DNA from: Desulfosporosinus sp. FKB
GTDB taxonomy: Bacteria; Bacillota; Desulfitobacteriia; Desulfitobacteriales; Desulfitobacteriaceae
Direction of reading: 5' to 3'
NCBI RefSeq assembly: GCF_002196705.1
Contig: NZ_NADJ01000036.1
Coordinates: 1 to 64,000 of the forward strand
Length of the DNA stretch: 64,000 nt
A model generated the notes under the pieces. It saw only the letters and a list, made by a program, of their open reading frames with translations, made no database searches and had not been told where the DNA came from. Made by a program: the position numbers and the translations under genes. Positions 18,299-26,190 of this stretch are shown piece after piece; position 1 is the stretch's first letter; each line of letters starts with the position of its first letter.

Positions 18299-19625
18299 TA
18301 TTAAACGCGTCATCGGAAAACTTGAGCCGGATGATGACATGGAACAGAGATTATCCGCCAAATTAAACGGGAAGCTGGCAAAAGGAATGCCCTTCAAACC
18401 TATTGCTGTAATAGCGGCTGGGCTGATCGTGGCTATTGGGGCAGGTGTATTGGCCAATCATCAGATTGAAACCCCTCCCAAATTAGCTGTTCAAAACAAT
18501 ATCCCCAATAGCACGTCCATTGCCCTCCTCCCCGATAATAAAGGCGGCAACCAAGCGGAACAGAAAATTCAAGGAAATAATGCTAAAAATCCAAACCTCC
18601 CGCAAACTAATAACAATCAAAGTAGTAACCAAACTAATAGCCAAAATAACAACCAAAATAACAACCAAGCTGAAACTATCGCTCCTCAAACCCGCAGCGA
18701 CTCCGATGTCCAATCACCGTCCCTTCCCAATACCGATAAGCAAAATGACAACTCGAAAGCACTTCAACAGAACAACGAGACCAACAATTCTAAGCAAATC
18801 CCGGCTGAAAATGAAACAACACCAGAACCCAGAACTTTGCTTAGAGACAATGGCGATAACGGTGTCAGTTCACAGAATCAAATATCGCAAGGGTTAAATC
18901 AGCAAAATGAGGGAATTTTTATTCCCAAAGTTCAATTGCCTGTTAAGGCAACAGATTCGGTAACAACAGCAAAAATGATGGAGCTTATTGTCTATCAAGG
19001 GAGGATATATATTCGCAGCACTTTACCCCTGGATCTGAACAGGGCCGCTGCGCTGGTTGGCGAAAAGCTTGGCACCACGAAGGGAACCATCACAGAATGG
19101 AGTCAGCAGAACGATTATGACGAAGAGTTGGCTTCGACGGTTGGGATCCAAGACGTCTATTCCGTCAAGGGCTATGACAAGAGCTTCAGAATTATGACGT
19201 ATGAACAAATCAACGGTGAAGTTAATGCTCAGTTCTTTGATTGCCTGAATGGCATCACTGTGAAAACGGGACATGACATTTTTGGTAAGTTCCAGATAGA
19301 AAACAATATTGCTTCGGTTCGTTATGAGGACTTCGAAAGTTGGAACAACGGTAAAAATAATTTTAAATCCCTGTCAAATCTTGATCAATTTAATGTTTTT
19401 CTGGCAGCATTAGAAAACTCAGTTCCTGTGAATGAAGAAGACTTAGACTATTTATTTTCTGAACAAGGTACAACAGATCAGCGAGTTTTGGATATCCGCT
19501 TAAAGGATGGCAGCGGTGTTGAATTACGGCTTTTTAAAGAAGGCTATGTCTATATCAATGGCGTTAATATATTCTTCAAAGTGGACAGCCTTGTATTTAA
19601 CAACTTTTGGAATGGGCTGGTTTAA
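18285..19625 (+). CDS. Probable membrane anti-sigma factor with Asn/Gln-rich linker
   Basis: A one-pass protein of about 446 aa. Residues 1-40 are cytoplasmic and acidic/helical, one membrane helix follows (AVIAAGLIVAIGAGVLA), then a 120-residue low-complexity Asn/Gln/Ser linker, and an extracytoplasmic C-terminal domain of about 220 residues that I do not recognise. Overlap with the sigma gene and this topology suggest it holds the sigma factor inactive until the outer domain senses a signal. ATG 18285 is placed better than ATG 18279 relative to GGAAGG. No classical zinc anti-sigma motif is visible. Confidence 0.7.
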   Translation: MNSFDIKRVIGKLEPDDDMEQRLSAKLNGKLAKGMPFKPIAVIAAGLIVAIGAGVLANHQIETPPKLAVQNNIPNSTSIALLPDNKGGNQAEQKIQGNNAKNPNLPQTNNNQSSNQTNSQNNNQNNNQAETIAPQTRSDSDVQSPSLPNTDKQNDNSKALQQNNETNNSKQIPAENETTPEPRTLLRDNGDNGVSSQNQISQGLNQQNEGIFIPKVQLPVKATDSVTTAKMMELIVYQGRIYIRSTLPLDLNRAAALVGEKLGTTKGTITEWSQQNDYDEELASTVGIQDVYSVKGYDKSFRIMTYEQINGEVNAQFFDCLNGITVKTGHDIFGKFQIENNIASVRYEDFESWNNGKNNFKSLSNLDQFNVFLAALENSVPVNEEDLDYLFSEQGTTDQRVLDIRLKDGSGVELRLFKEGYVYINGVNIFFKVDSLVFNNFWNGLV

Positions 19626-19761
19626 CCAGCGAATTGATTTGTGGTTAACAAGCTCCGTTTATTGATTACTATGAAAGGGGTGATTACCAAGGAACAAACC
19701 CAGCTTTCTTAAGACAAAGCCTTGATTCGATCTGTAATTAATTATTAAGGAGGCGTCTCTT

Positions 19762-20478
19762 TTGAAAAAAAGTATTAAACTTATATTTTTCGCCCTTGTT
19801 CTAACCTTATTATTTGCTCAAACTGCATCTGCAGCGGAAATTCAACAGCCAGGAACAATCGAGACTTCGGCAACCAGTTCCGTAAACGTAGACCCTGACA
19901 TCGTCCAACTCAATTTATCTGTAAGGACTGAAGCAAACAGTGCTGCTTTAGCGCAGGAAAATAATTCGATTGCTGTTAACAAGGCCATAGATTTGCTCGT
20001 AGGTGAAGGTTTAAGCAAAGATGCCATTAAGACTACAAACTATTCCACCTATTCTTACACCAAATCAGATGATACTACTAAAAATGAAGTTACAGTATAC
20101 TCTTCTAATAGCAGTATGACAGTGACTATTAAAGAGTTAGATAAAGTCGGGGATATTCTCGATAAACTGGCAGATATCAGCGAGGTCAATGTAAATTCGG
20201 TTAACTATTCCATCCAGGACCCAGGAAAGTACAAAGATCAAGTCATCGCTTCCGCGATTGCCGCTGCGAAGGAGAATATTCTCAGTAGTGCCAATGCTTT
20301 AGGTGTTACCTTGGATAAATTGAACAGCCTCAGAATTGATTTTAATTCAGATTCAAATATTCAGCCTTATCCCAGAAATACAGTTTCCCTTAGCGGATCT
20401 TCAACTCCCCAGCCACAAAGTCCGGAAAAGATTACAATCTCAGCTACTGCAGACTTGTCTTATACGGTCCAACAGTAG
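19762..20478 (+). CDS. SIMPL-domain (DUF541) secreted protein
   Basis: 238 aa starting at TTG with AAGGAGG 8 bases upstream. The signal peptide (KLIFFALVLTLLFAQTASA) should be cleaved after ASA. The mature part is a SIMPL/DUF541 domain: GTIETSATSSVNVDPDIVQLNLSV, a conserved alanine-rich helix and YSIQDP-x-KYKDQVIASAIAAAKENI. The family includes YggE-type proteins linked to oxidative or envelope stress, with no known reaction. It lies 136 bases after the sigma/anti-sigma pair on the same strand and may belong to that stress regulon. Confidence 0.85.
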   Translation: MKKSIKLIFFALVLTLLFAQTASAAEIQQPGTIETSATSSVNVDPDIVQLNLSVRTEANSAALAQENNSIAVNKAIDLLVGEGLSKDAIKTTNYSTYSYTKSDDTTKNEVTVYSSNSSMTVTIKELDKVGDILDKLADISEVNVNSVNYSIQDPGKYKDQVIASAIAAAKENILSSANALGVTLDKLNSLRIDFNSDSNIQPYPRNTVSLSGSSTPQPQSPEKITISATADLSYTVQQ

Positions 20479-20517
20479 ATTCACTAAATTTTTCAATTTA
20501 CAAACACTAACTAAAGT

Positions 20518-20562
20518 GAGACAGGCACGTTGTTTCGAAAAGCAACGTGCCTGTCTCTTTTT
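20518..20562 (+). terminator. Strong intrinsic terminator after the SIMPL gene
   Basis: Arms GAGACAGGCACGTTG and CAACGTGCCTGTCTC (15 nt, perfect) with loop TTTCGAAAAG, followed by TTTTT. Confidence 0.92.
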
Positions 20563-20820
20563 GAGTTCCCTCTTCAAGAAGCCATGCATGAATTGTAACC
20601 TACTTATATAATCTATCGTGAAGCAACATCCATGTAAAGGTGATCGCGTCATCCATACTAAGAAAAAGATAAGCAAGTGACGCTGCACGATGATAAAGAG
20701 TGCGCATAAATGCTTTCTTAAAAATCCAAAAAATAAATGATGGAAAAGGTCGAATATTATAGACGATGTTTACTATTTAGATTATACTGAAAATAACTAA
20801 ATCGTAAAGGGAGCGGTGAT

Positions 20821-21288
20821 ATGGGCACAGTCGAAAGAGAATTCAGAGCTTACGATGAAAAAGAAAAGGCCTTGATTTATGATCAAGATTTATGGCTTCC
20901 TGATTATCTGAAAAAGTTAGGGCATACCGAATCTCCCGTTCATATTTCCTCGGAAGGAATTCATTATACCTTAAATTGTTTATCAAATCATTATGAAAAC
21001 GATTGGGAAGAAAAGGTCATAGCTTATATAGGTATTGATATCATGCAAAACACGAATCTTTTGGACAAGACGGGAAAAAAAATCTTTGGCAAAGACATTA
21101 TTTCCTTCTACCCTTCAGGTAATTTGACTCAAAGTTCAGCCAAAACTTTAGGAAGAATTCAGTATAGCGAACAATCCGGCGAATGGATTATCGTTAATAA
21201 ACATGAACAATTTCTCGATGAATTAGGCAAAGCAAACCAACCCGAAGTTATCGGTAACTGGTTCGAGAATGCAGAATTACTTAATTAA
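20821..21288 (+). CDS. YopX-like protein
   Basis: 155 aa with GGGAG 7 bases before ATG. The start EFRAYDEKEKALIYDQDLW and the central LLDKTGKKIFGKDIISF resemble the YopX family, a fold first seen in the SPbeta prophage and common in phage and plasmid DNA. The role is unknown. No other phage gene lies near it, so it may be a stray acquired gene. It stands alone between two terminators. Confidence 0.65.
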   Translation: MGTVEREFRAYDEKEKALIYDQDLWLPDYLKKLGHTESPVHISSEGIHYTLNCLSNHYENDWEEKVIAYIGIDIMQNTNLLDKTGKKIFGKDIISFYPSGNLTQSSAKTLGRIQYSEQSGEWIIVNKHEQFLDELGKANQPEVIGNWFENAELLN

Positions 21289-21295
21289 GACATCA

Positions 21296-21327
21296 AAAAG
21301 AACTCCGCAACACTACGGAGTTCTTTT
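21296..21327. terminator. Bidirectional terminator between yopX-like gene and hydrogenase operon
   Basis: Arms AAAAGAACTCCG and CGGAGTTCTTTT with loop CAACACTA. It gives T-rich tails on both strands and so can serve both convergent units. Confidence 0.88.
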
Positions 21328-21369
21328 AGTTATAGTTGGTTTTAGGTGTTGGATGCTCAAATCAACTCT

Positions 21370-23097
21370 TTAGTTTCTTGCAATATAGTGAGTGTGCAGT
21401 AATTGATGAGCCTTACTACTGCCGGGCTTGTCCAGAAATTCTGCGTAGATCTTTTTAATTTCAGGATTATCATGGGATTTTCTCTTCACGGCTGTTCTGT
21501 CTAAGGAATAGATACTGGCAGCTCGTAATTGATTAACCTCTTGAGTTTTTGATTTATCCATAAGAATCGGCTGACCCCCGCCATTAATACAACCTCCAGG
21601 GCAACCCATAACTTCTATAAAATGATAGCCTGCTTTACCCTCCCTGATTGTATCAAGAAGTTTCGACGCATTACCTGTCCCGTGAGCAATTGCTACGTTT
21701 AATTTCATCCCATTGACATTGACAGTTGCTTCCTTGATTCCCTCCAAACCACGAACTTCGTGATATTCAATGGTTTGAAGATCTTCACCAGTTAAAATAT
21801 CAGCAACTGTTCGCAGAGCTGCTTCCATAACCCCTCCGGTATTAGCAAAGATTACACCTGCACCGGTTGAAGTGCCAAGAAGTTCATCATAATGGCTGTC
21901 TGATTGTTGATTAAAGTTTATGCCCGCTTGTTTAATCATTTTAGCGAGTTCTCTCGTCGTTATGACAGCATCAACATCCCTAAGTCCATTGATCTTCAGT
22001 TCTTCACGGTCTGCTTCGAACTTTTTAGCTGTACAAGGCATAACCGAGACAACAAAAACCTTCTTCGCATCAAGACCGGCTTTTTGCGGATAATAGGACT
22101 TGGCTACCGCTCCAAACATCTGCTGAGGGGACTTACAGCTTGAAAGATTATCCAGAAAGTCCGGATAATTATGCTCGCAGAATTTGACCCATCCCGGAGA
22201 ACAAGAGGTAATCAGCGGCAGCTTACCTCCATTGTTGATCCTGTGCAGCAGTTCCGTACCTTCTTCCATAATGGTAAGATCTGCGCTAAAGGTGGTATCG
22301 AATATCTTATTAAACCCTAATCTTCTAAGGGCAGTTACCATTTTCCCTTTAACATTAGTTCCAACAGGCAGGCCGAATTCCTCACCCAAGGCAACCCTGA
22401 CGGCAGGAGCTGTTTGTACGACGACATGGAGCTCCGGGTCTTCAAGCGCATTCCAAACTTTTTCCGTATCATCTCTTTCCTGGAGCGCGCCTACGGGACA
22501 AACCTTTATACACTGCCCGCAATTAATGCAGGAACGAAGAGACAGACTTTGTTCATAGGGAGTGGTAACGGAGGTATCGGGCCCTCTATTGGCTAATTCA
22601 ATGGCATTAACCTTTTGAATGTTCGAGCAAACGCTGACACACCGGCCGCATAAAACACATTTGCTGGTATCCCTGACCACCGGGCCAGATTGATCCAGCT
22701 CCACGCAAGTTCCTTTTTTCTCATAGTAATTCGAGTCAATGCCAAAATCCTCAGCAAGCTTTTGAAGCTCACATCTTTGATTTCTTTTACAAGATAAGCA
22801 TTCCCGATTATGATTTGCCAATATGAGCTCTAAGATGTCTCTCCGTGTCTCCCGCACCAGCTTGCTTGAGGTTTTAACCGCAATCCCTTCCTCAGCTTTT
22901 GTTATGCAGGCAGGCTGCAGTCCCCTCCAGCCTTCAACTTCAACGACACATATTCTGCAAGAGCCTGGTTCATGAACCCCTTGCAGGAAACAGAGTGTCG
23001 GAATATCTACCTTGGCTTCTTTGGCAGCTTGTAAAATTGTAGAACCCTTGGCAACGGAGATATCTATACCATCAATCGTTAGGTTGATCTTTTCCAT
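21370..23097 (-). CDS. hndD: [FeFe] hydrogenase catalytic subunit, HndD type
   Basis: Catalytic H2-forming or H2-oxidising subunit (575 aa), third gene of an NAD(H)-linked hydrogenase operon. In order: an N-terminal [2Fe-2S] domain (Cys36, 47, 50, 64), the His-Cys3 [4Fe-4S] site (NHNRECLSCKRNQRC), a two-[4Fe-4S] ferredoxin domain (CVLCGRCVSVC and CINCGQCIKVCPVGAL), and the H-cluster domain with TSCSPGW, MPCTAKKFE and MGCPGGCINGGGQP supplying the four cluster Cys. A small C-terminal domain of about 60 residues follows. Length and order match the HndD/HydA group. It should be soluble and cytoplasmic. The H-cluster maturation genes are not in this window. Confidence 0.95.
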   Translation of the reverse strand: MEKINLTIDGIDISVAKGSTILQAAKEAKVDIPTLCFLQGVHEPGSCRICVVEVEGWRGLQPACITKAEEGIAVKTSSKLVRETRRDILELILANHNRECLSCKRNQRCELQKLAEDFGIDSNYYEKKGTCVELDQSGPVVRDTSKCVLCGRCVSVCSNIQKVNAIELANRGPDTSVTTPYEQSLSLRSCINCGQCIKVCPVGALQERDDTEKVWNALEDPELHVVVQTAPAVRVALGEEFGLPVGTNVKGKMVTALRRLGFNKIFDTTFSADLTIMEEGTELLHRINNGGKLPLITSCSPGWVKFCEHNYPDFLDNLSSCKSPQQMFGAVAKSYYPQKAGLDAKKVFVVSVMPCTAKKFEADREELKINGLRDVDAVITTRELAKMIKQAGINFNQQSDSHYDELLGTSTGAGVIFANTGGVMEAALRTVADILTGEDLQTIEYHEVRGLEGIKEATVNVNGMKLNVAIAHGTGNASKLLDTIREGKAGYHFIEVMGCPGGCINGGGQPILMDKSKTQEVNQLRAASIYSLDRTAVKRKSHDNPEIKKIYAEFLDKPGSSKAHQLLHTHYIARN

Positions 23098-23103
23098 TCT
23101 TGT

Positions 23104-24399
23104 TTACCTCCTTACCCCACTCATGCTGCACTTTCCGCTGGGACATCGGCCCTGAACATGAGCTTCAAATTCATCTGCAAAATGCTTGAGAAGTGTTGTA
23201 ACAGGAACCGGAGCGCTTTGGCCCAGACCGCAAAAGCTTGTATTCCTCATCGTCCGAGCTAAACTCTGGAGACGCTCAAGGTCTTCCTTCGCTCCTCTGC
23301 CTGAAGTCAGCTTCTCTAGGATTTCAACCATTCTTCGATTTCCTTCCCGGCAAGGAGTACACTTACCGCAGGACTCGTCTTCGAAGAACTCCATGACCGT
23401 CTTGAGATAATCCACAACACAATGACTGTCATCGACAACAAGAACGGCACCTGAGCCCAGTGATAAACCGTTTTTTCGAAGGTCGTTATAACAAATTTTT
23501 GTATCCAGTAATTCTTCAGGGAAACAAGCTCCGCTTGATCCACCCAAATGAACAAATTTTAGCTTTTTGCCGTCAGCAATTCCACCACCGAGGTCATAAA
23601 TAAGGTCTCTAAGGGTCGTTCCAAAAGGCACTTCATAAACTCCCCGCTGAACAACATTTCCGGAGAGACACATCAATTTTGTCCCGCCGCTGAATTCCGT
23701 CCCCAACGATAGAAATTTTTCTCCGCCTTCCTTAACAATCCAGGGAATACAGGCATAAGTCTCCACGTTATTTAATACAGTAGGCAGCATATTAAGGCCT
23801 GCATTCTTGATATAAGGTGGTTTACGTCTCGGTCTGCCGGTTTTTCCTTCAATTGATTCCACCAAGGCGGTATTTTCTCCGCAGACATAAGCCCCTGCTC
23901 CTGAAACCACTTTAATATTAAAATTCAGTCCCGTACCCAGGATGTTTTCTCCAAGGAATCCAGCCTCTGTGGCGTTCTTAATAGCACTCCTTAATATTTT
24001 TTGAATCCCGGAATATTCACCCCGGCAATAGATGTATCCTTCCTTTGCCCCGAAAATAAAGGCCCCAATTGTCATCCCTTCGATTAACATCAAGGGATCT
24101 TCGGCCATAATATGGCGGTCCTTAAAAGTTCCCGGTTCCCCTTCGTCCGCATTACAAATCATGTATTTAGGCCCTTTTTCCAGAGGAATAGCATACGCCT
24201 GTTCCCACTTAACTCCCGTAGGATATGCCGCTCCCCCTCGCCCAAAAAGATAGGCATTTTTAATCTCCTGAATAATCTCTTCAGGTTTCATGGTAATTGC
24301 TTTTTTTAACCCTTCGTAACCACCGGCAGCAACAAATTCTTCCACATAGTCCGGCTTAATTTTTCCAAAACGCGAACTTAATATCTTTGTGTTTTCCAT
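23104..24399 (-). CDS. hndC: Hydrogenase flavoprotein subunit, NuoF/HndC type (short form)
   Basis: NAD(H)- and FMN-binding subunit (431 aa). Seen motifs are the Gly-rich GRGGAAYPTGVKWE and ADEGEPGTFKDRH (NAD/FMN site), and a [4Fe-4S] site CGKCTPCREG plus a later Cys in NTSFCGLGQ. It passes electrons between NADH and the catalytic subunit. It lacks both the N-terminal thioredoxin-like domain and the C-terminal ferredoxin domain of many HndC/HydB proteins, so in length it resembles NuoF. It ends in CPSGKCSMSGVRR. It sits 6 bases before hndD and 4 bases after hndA. Confidence 0.92.
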   Translation of the reverse strand: MENTKILSSRFGKIKPDYVEEFVAAGGYEGLKKAITMKPEEIIQEIKNAYLFGRGGAAYPTGVKWEQAYAIPLEKGPKYMICNADEGEPGTFKDRHIMAEDPLMLIEGMTIGAFIFGAKEGYIYCRGEYSGIQKILRSAIKNATEAGFLGENILGTGLNFNIKVVSGAGAYVCGENTALVESIEGKTGRPRRKPPYIKNAGLNMLPTVLNNVETYACIPWIVKEGGEKFLSLGTEFSGGTKLMCLSGNVVQRGVYEVPFGTTLRDLIYDLGGGIADGKKLKFVHLGGSSGACFPEELLDTKICYNDLRKNGLSLGSGAVLVVDDSHCVVDYLKTVMEFFEDESCGKCTPCREGNRRMVEILEKLTSGRGAKEDLERLQSLARTMRNTSFCGLGQSAPVPVTTLLKHFADEFEAHVQGRCPSGKCSMSGVRR

Positions 24400-24403
24400 G
24401 CTG

Positions 24404-24865
24404 TTAAGCCTCCGCTCTGTAAGAATTAATGACCGCTTTGAGTGAGTCCGGCGTTAAATTGCCATAAACATTTTCGCCGATTTTTATGGCAGGGGCTATA
24501 TCACAGGCACCAAAGCAATTGGAACGTTCTAAAGTAAAGAGTCCATCTTCTGTTGTTTCCCCCGGCTTAATTGCTAACTCTTTTTCTAACATCAGTTCAA
24601 CGCCTTCAGAACCTGACACATGACAGGGACCGCTCTTACAAACTTCAATGAGATTTTTTCCTCTGGGCTTGGTACTAAACATCCCGTAGAAGGTCATAAC
24701 TCCGTACACCTTGTTCATAGGCATGTCAAGGGCCTGTGCAACATATTCCACCCATTCCTCGGGTAAATAATTTTTTCCCGAAAGCATTTGTAGTTCGAGC
24801 AGAATTTGAATAAGGTTTTCTTTAGCGTATCGAAACTTTTCCAAAACCTCGTCGACTATTTTCAT
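24404..24865 (-). CDS. hndA: Hydrogenase [2Fe-2S] subunit, NuoE/HndA type
   Basis: First gene of the hydrogenase operon (153 aa). It has an N-terminal helical part and a thioredoxin-like [2Fe-2S] domain with Cys76, Cys81, Cys117 and Cys121 (CKSGPC and CFGAC). It partners the flavoprotein subunit in electron transfer. GGGG lies before the ATG. The upstream 300 bases hold two inverted repeats that could bind a regulator. Confidence 0.93.
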   Translation of the reverse strand: MKIVDEVLEKFRYAKENLIQILLELQMLSGKNYLPEEWVEYVAQALDMPMNKVYGVMTFYGMFSTKPRGKNLIEVCKSGPCHVSGSEGVELMLEKELAIKPGETTEDGLFTLERSNCFGACDIAPAIKIGENVYGNLTPDSLKAVINSYRAEA

Positions 24866-24926
24866 TTGTAATACCCCTTTGTTTTTTTCTGCACATAAAC
24901 AATAGATATTAGTTTGCTATAGTTCC

Positions 24927-24944
24927 ATTAGTTTCGTTACTAAT
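24927..24944. promoter_or_regulatory. Inverted repeat upstream of hndA, candidate operator
   Basis: ATTAGT-TTCGTT-ACTAAT is a perfect 6+6 inverted repeat 62 bases before the hndA start. A second, looser one lies at 24970-25000 (CACTAT ... ATAGTG). Neither matches the Rex consensus TTGTGAA-N6-TTCACAA well, so the regulator is unknown. Confidence 0.4.
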
Positions 24945-25116
24945 AGTTCTATTATCCGAAACACGTTTCCACTATGTAAAACAAATATTAACTTATAGTG
25001 ATAAGAATAACAAGTACTTTTGCCAAAGTTCTAATTTGATTATTATTCACACTTTACTTTTTGTTCTGATTAATAATCTGATCTGAAGTCTCTGAAATTT
25101 GCTAAAGCTGAACATC

Positions 25117-25163
25117 GGGGCTTCGGTGACGAAAGTGTCCTGTGGACACTTTCGCCAAAGCCC
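25117..25163. repeat. Long hairpin, second copy of the 3936 palindrome
   Basis: The core is CGAAAGTGTCC (25130-25140), TGT, GGACACTTTCG (25144-25154). An outer stem, GGGCTTCGG with CCAAAGCCC, extends it. Its right end overlaps the last codon of the QueG-like gene. It could act as that gene's terminator or be a dispersed repeat. Confidence 0.75.
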
Positions 25164-25747
25164 TAATGCAATTGAACCCTTCCCCGGCAAACTTGAAGGC
25201 ACTCCGAACATCCCCGAAGCGCTTTTGAGAAACAACGCATTTTATGAAACCTGTTATCCTGAAATGCTTTTGCCGGACATGCGTCAATACACAGTGAGCA
25301 GTTGTCACAGGACTCATTGATTAAACTTAAGTTCTCTGCAGTACTGACTTGCAGCGGTGCATTTGTAAAAATCGCAGCAAATAAAAGTCTTGAACCATAC
25401 TTAGGGTTTGTGACCAGTCCGTTTTTCCCCCAGTTTCCCAGTCCCGCCGCGATTGCCAAAGGGCGAAAATCCCCGAATAGCGAGAGCGGGGTTTTAAGGT
25501 CTGCAGAATATCCTTCACTGCGTAAAACCTGAGCAATATCCCTCAACAGTTTCCAGCTTGTCCATACTTCTTCCCCAAACCTTTTCGTGATGTAAAAGGG
25601 ATGATTTAAAATCCATTGATCCGAGAAGGGAAAACCAATCACCATAACAGGCTCTTGCTGCCTTATTTTCGTATAGCCAACGGCTAACGCTCCTTGCTGC
25701 AATAATTGATTTGTAAGGTGATCCTGGAGATCAGCGCTATTTTCCAT
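25163..25747 (-). CDS. QueG-like protein with double [4Fe-4S] domain
   Basis: 194 aa from ATG 25747 (MENSADLQDHL), which follows AAGGGACG. The longer frame's first 11 codons are repeat-derived. The body resembles the C-terminal half of epoxyqueuosine reductase-like proteins: GLGNWGKNGLVTNPKYGSR followed by CDNCSLCIDACPAKAF and, further on, CSECLQVC, enough Cys for two [4Fe-4S] clusters. It lacks the N-terminal QueG part, so it is probably a small redox protein of unknown substrate. The end after the last Cys is only RGRVQLH and abuts a repeat hairpin; the native C-terminus may have been changed. Confidence 0.7.
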   Translation of the reverse strand: MENSADLQDHLTNQLLQQGALAVGYTKIRQQEPVMVIGFPFSDQWILNHPFYITKRFGEEVWTSWKLLRDIAQVLRSEGYSADLKTPLSLFGDFRPLAIAAGLGNWGKNGLVTNPKYGSRLLFAAIFTNAPLQVSTAENLSLINESCDNCSLCIDACPAKAFQDNRFHKMRCFSKALRGCSECLQVCRGRVQLH

Positions 25748-25778
25748 TATATACGTCCCTTTCATATGATCTATAAGC

Positions 25779-25859
25779 AATTTTATCCAATCGTAAGACT
25801 TCCACTTCTACAAGAGGGAGCGTTTCCCATACCTGCTTCGGTGGGGATAGAGTCCTTCC
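25779..25859 (-). mobile_element. IS200/IS605-type tnpB 3'-end remnant, copy 3
   Basis: The minus-strand frame from 25922 reads NGLAILWKVKLWSG, then GRTLSPPKQVWETLPLVEVE and VLRLDKI. This is the same tail as at 4003 and 15325, and it extends further upstream than they do. DNA after it reads CTTACGATTGGATAAA, nearly the same as in copy 1. It ends 31 bases before the QueG-like start and so forms part of that gene's leader. Confidence 0.6.
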
Positions 25860-26072
25860 AGACCATAGTTTAACTTTCCACAAAATAGCCAAACCATTCA
25901 ATATAATCAACCATCCTGTCACCCACGGAGCCTAAATCAGCATTAATTAAGTCAAATTTATAAAATTTCTTTTTATGGTTTCTTACTTAATAAATTCGAT
26001 AAGCTCTAGGAATGAGAGGAAAACCAATTACTTACTTGCTCAATGCACTCTAGACTTCCAGAAGAACCAATC
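25860..26072. other. Intergenic DNA beyond the TnpB-tail repeat
   Basis: Apart from the upstream reach of copy 3 (to about 25922), I see no gene or clear structure here. It is AT-rich and lies between the QueG-like leader and the sugar operon terminator. Confidence 0.4.
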
Positions 26073-26112
26073 AAAAAAGGTTTCAGAATTCCTATCAAGG
26101 AACCCTGAAACC
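26073..26112 (-). terminator. Terminator of the sugar-phosphate operon
   Basis: GGTTTCAG (26079-26086) pairs with CTGAAACC (26105-26112), with further pairing inside (TTCCT/AGGAA). The minus strand continues with TTTTTT (26073-26078). Confidence 0.85.
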
Positions 26113-26121
26113 CATTTTGAT

Positions 26122-26159
26122 CATTTCTATTAGACATTTCTATTAGACATTTCTTTAGA
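26122..26159. repeat. 13-bp tandem repeat, three units
   Basis: CATTTCTATTAGA occurs twice in a row (26122-26134, 26135-26147), followed by the 12-base variant CATTTCTTTAGA. It lies just past the stop of the fucose-isomerase-like gene, between it and the terminator. Confidence 0.85.
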
Positions 26160-26190
26160 AACAAAGTCTGAGACTAAAAGATAATATGGT

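Noticed and set aside
20560-20820. Possible gene remnant before the YopX-like gene
   Set aside because: No frame in either direction shows a recognisable motif or ribosome site.
24900-25000. Rex-type operator before the hydrogenase operon
   Set aside because: No TTGTGAA-N6-TTCACAA match; the inverted repeats seen have other sequences.
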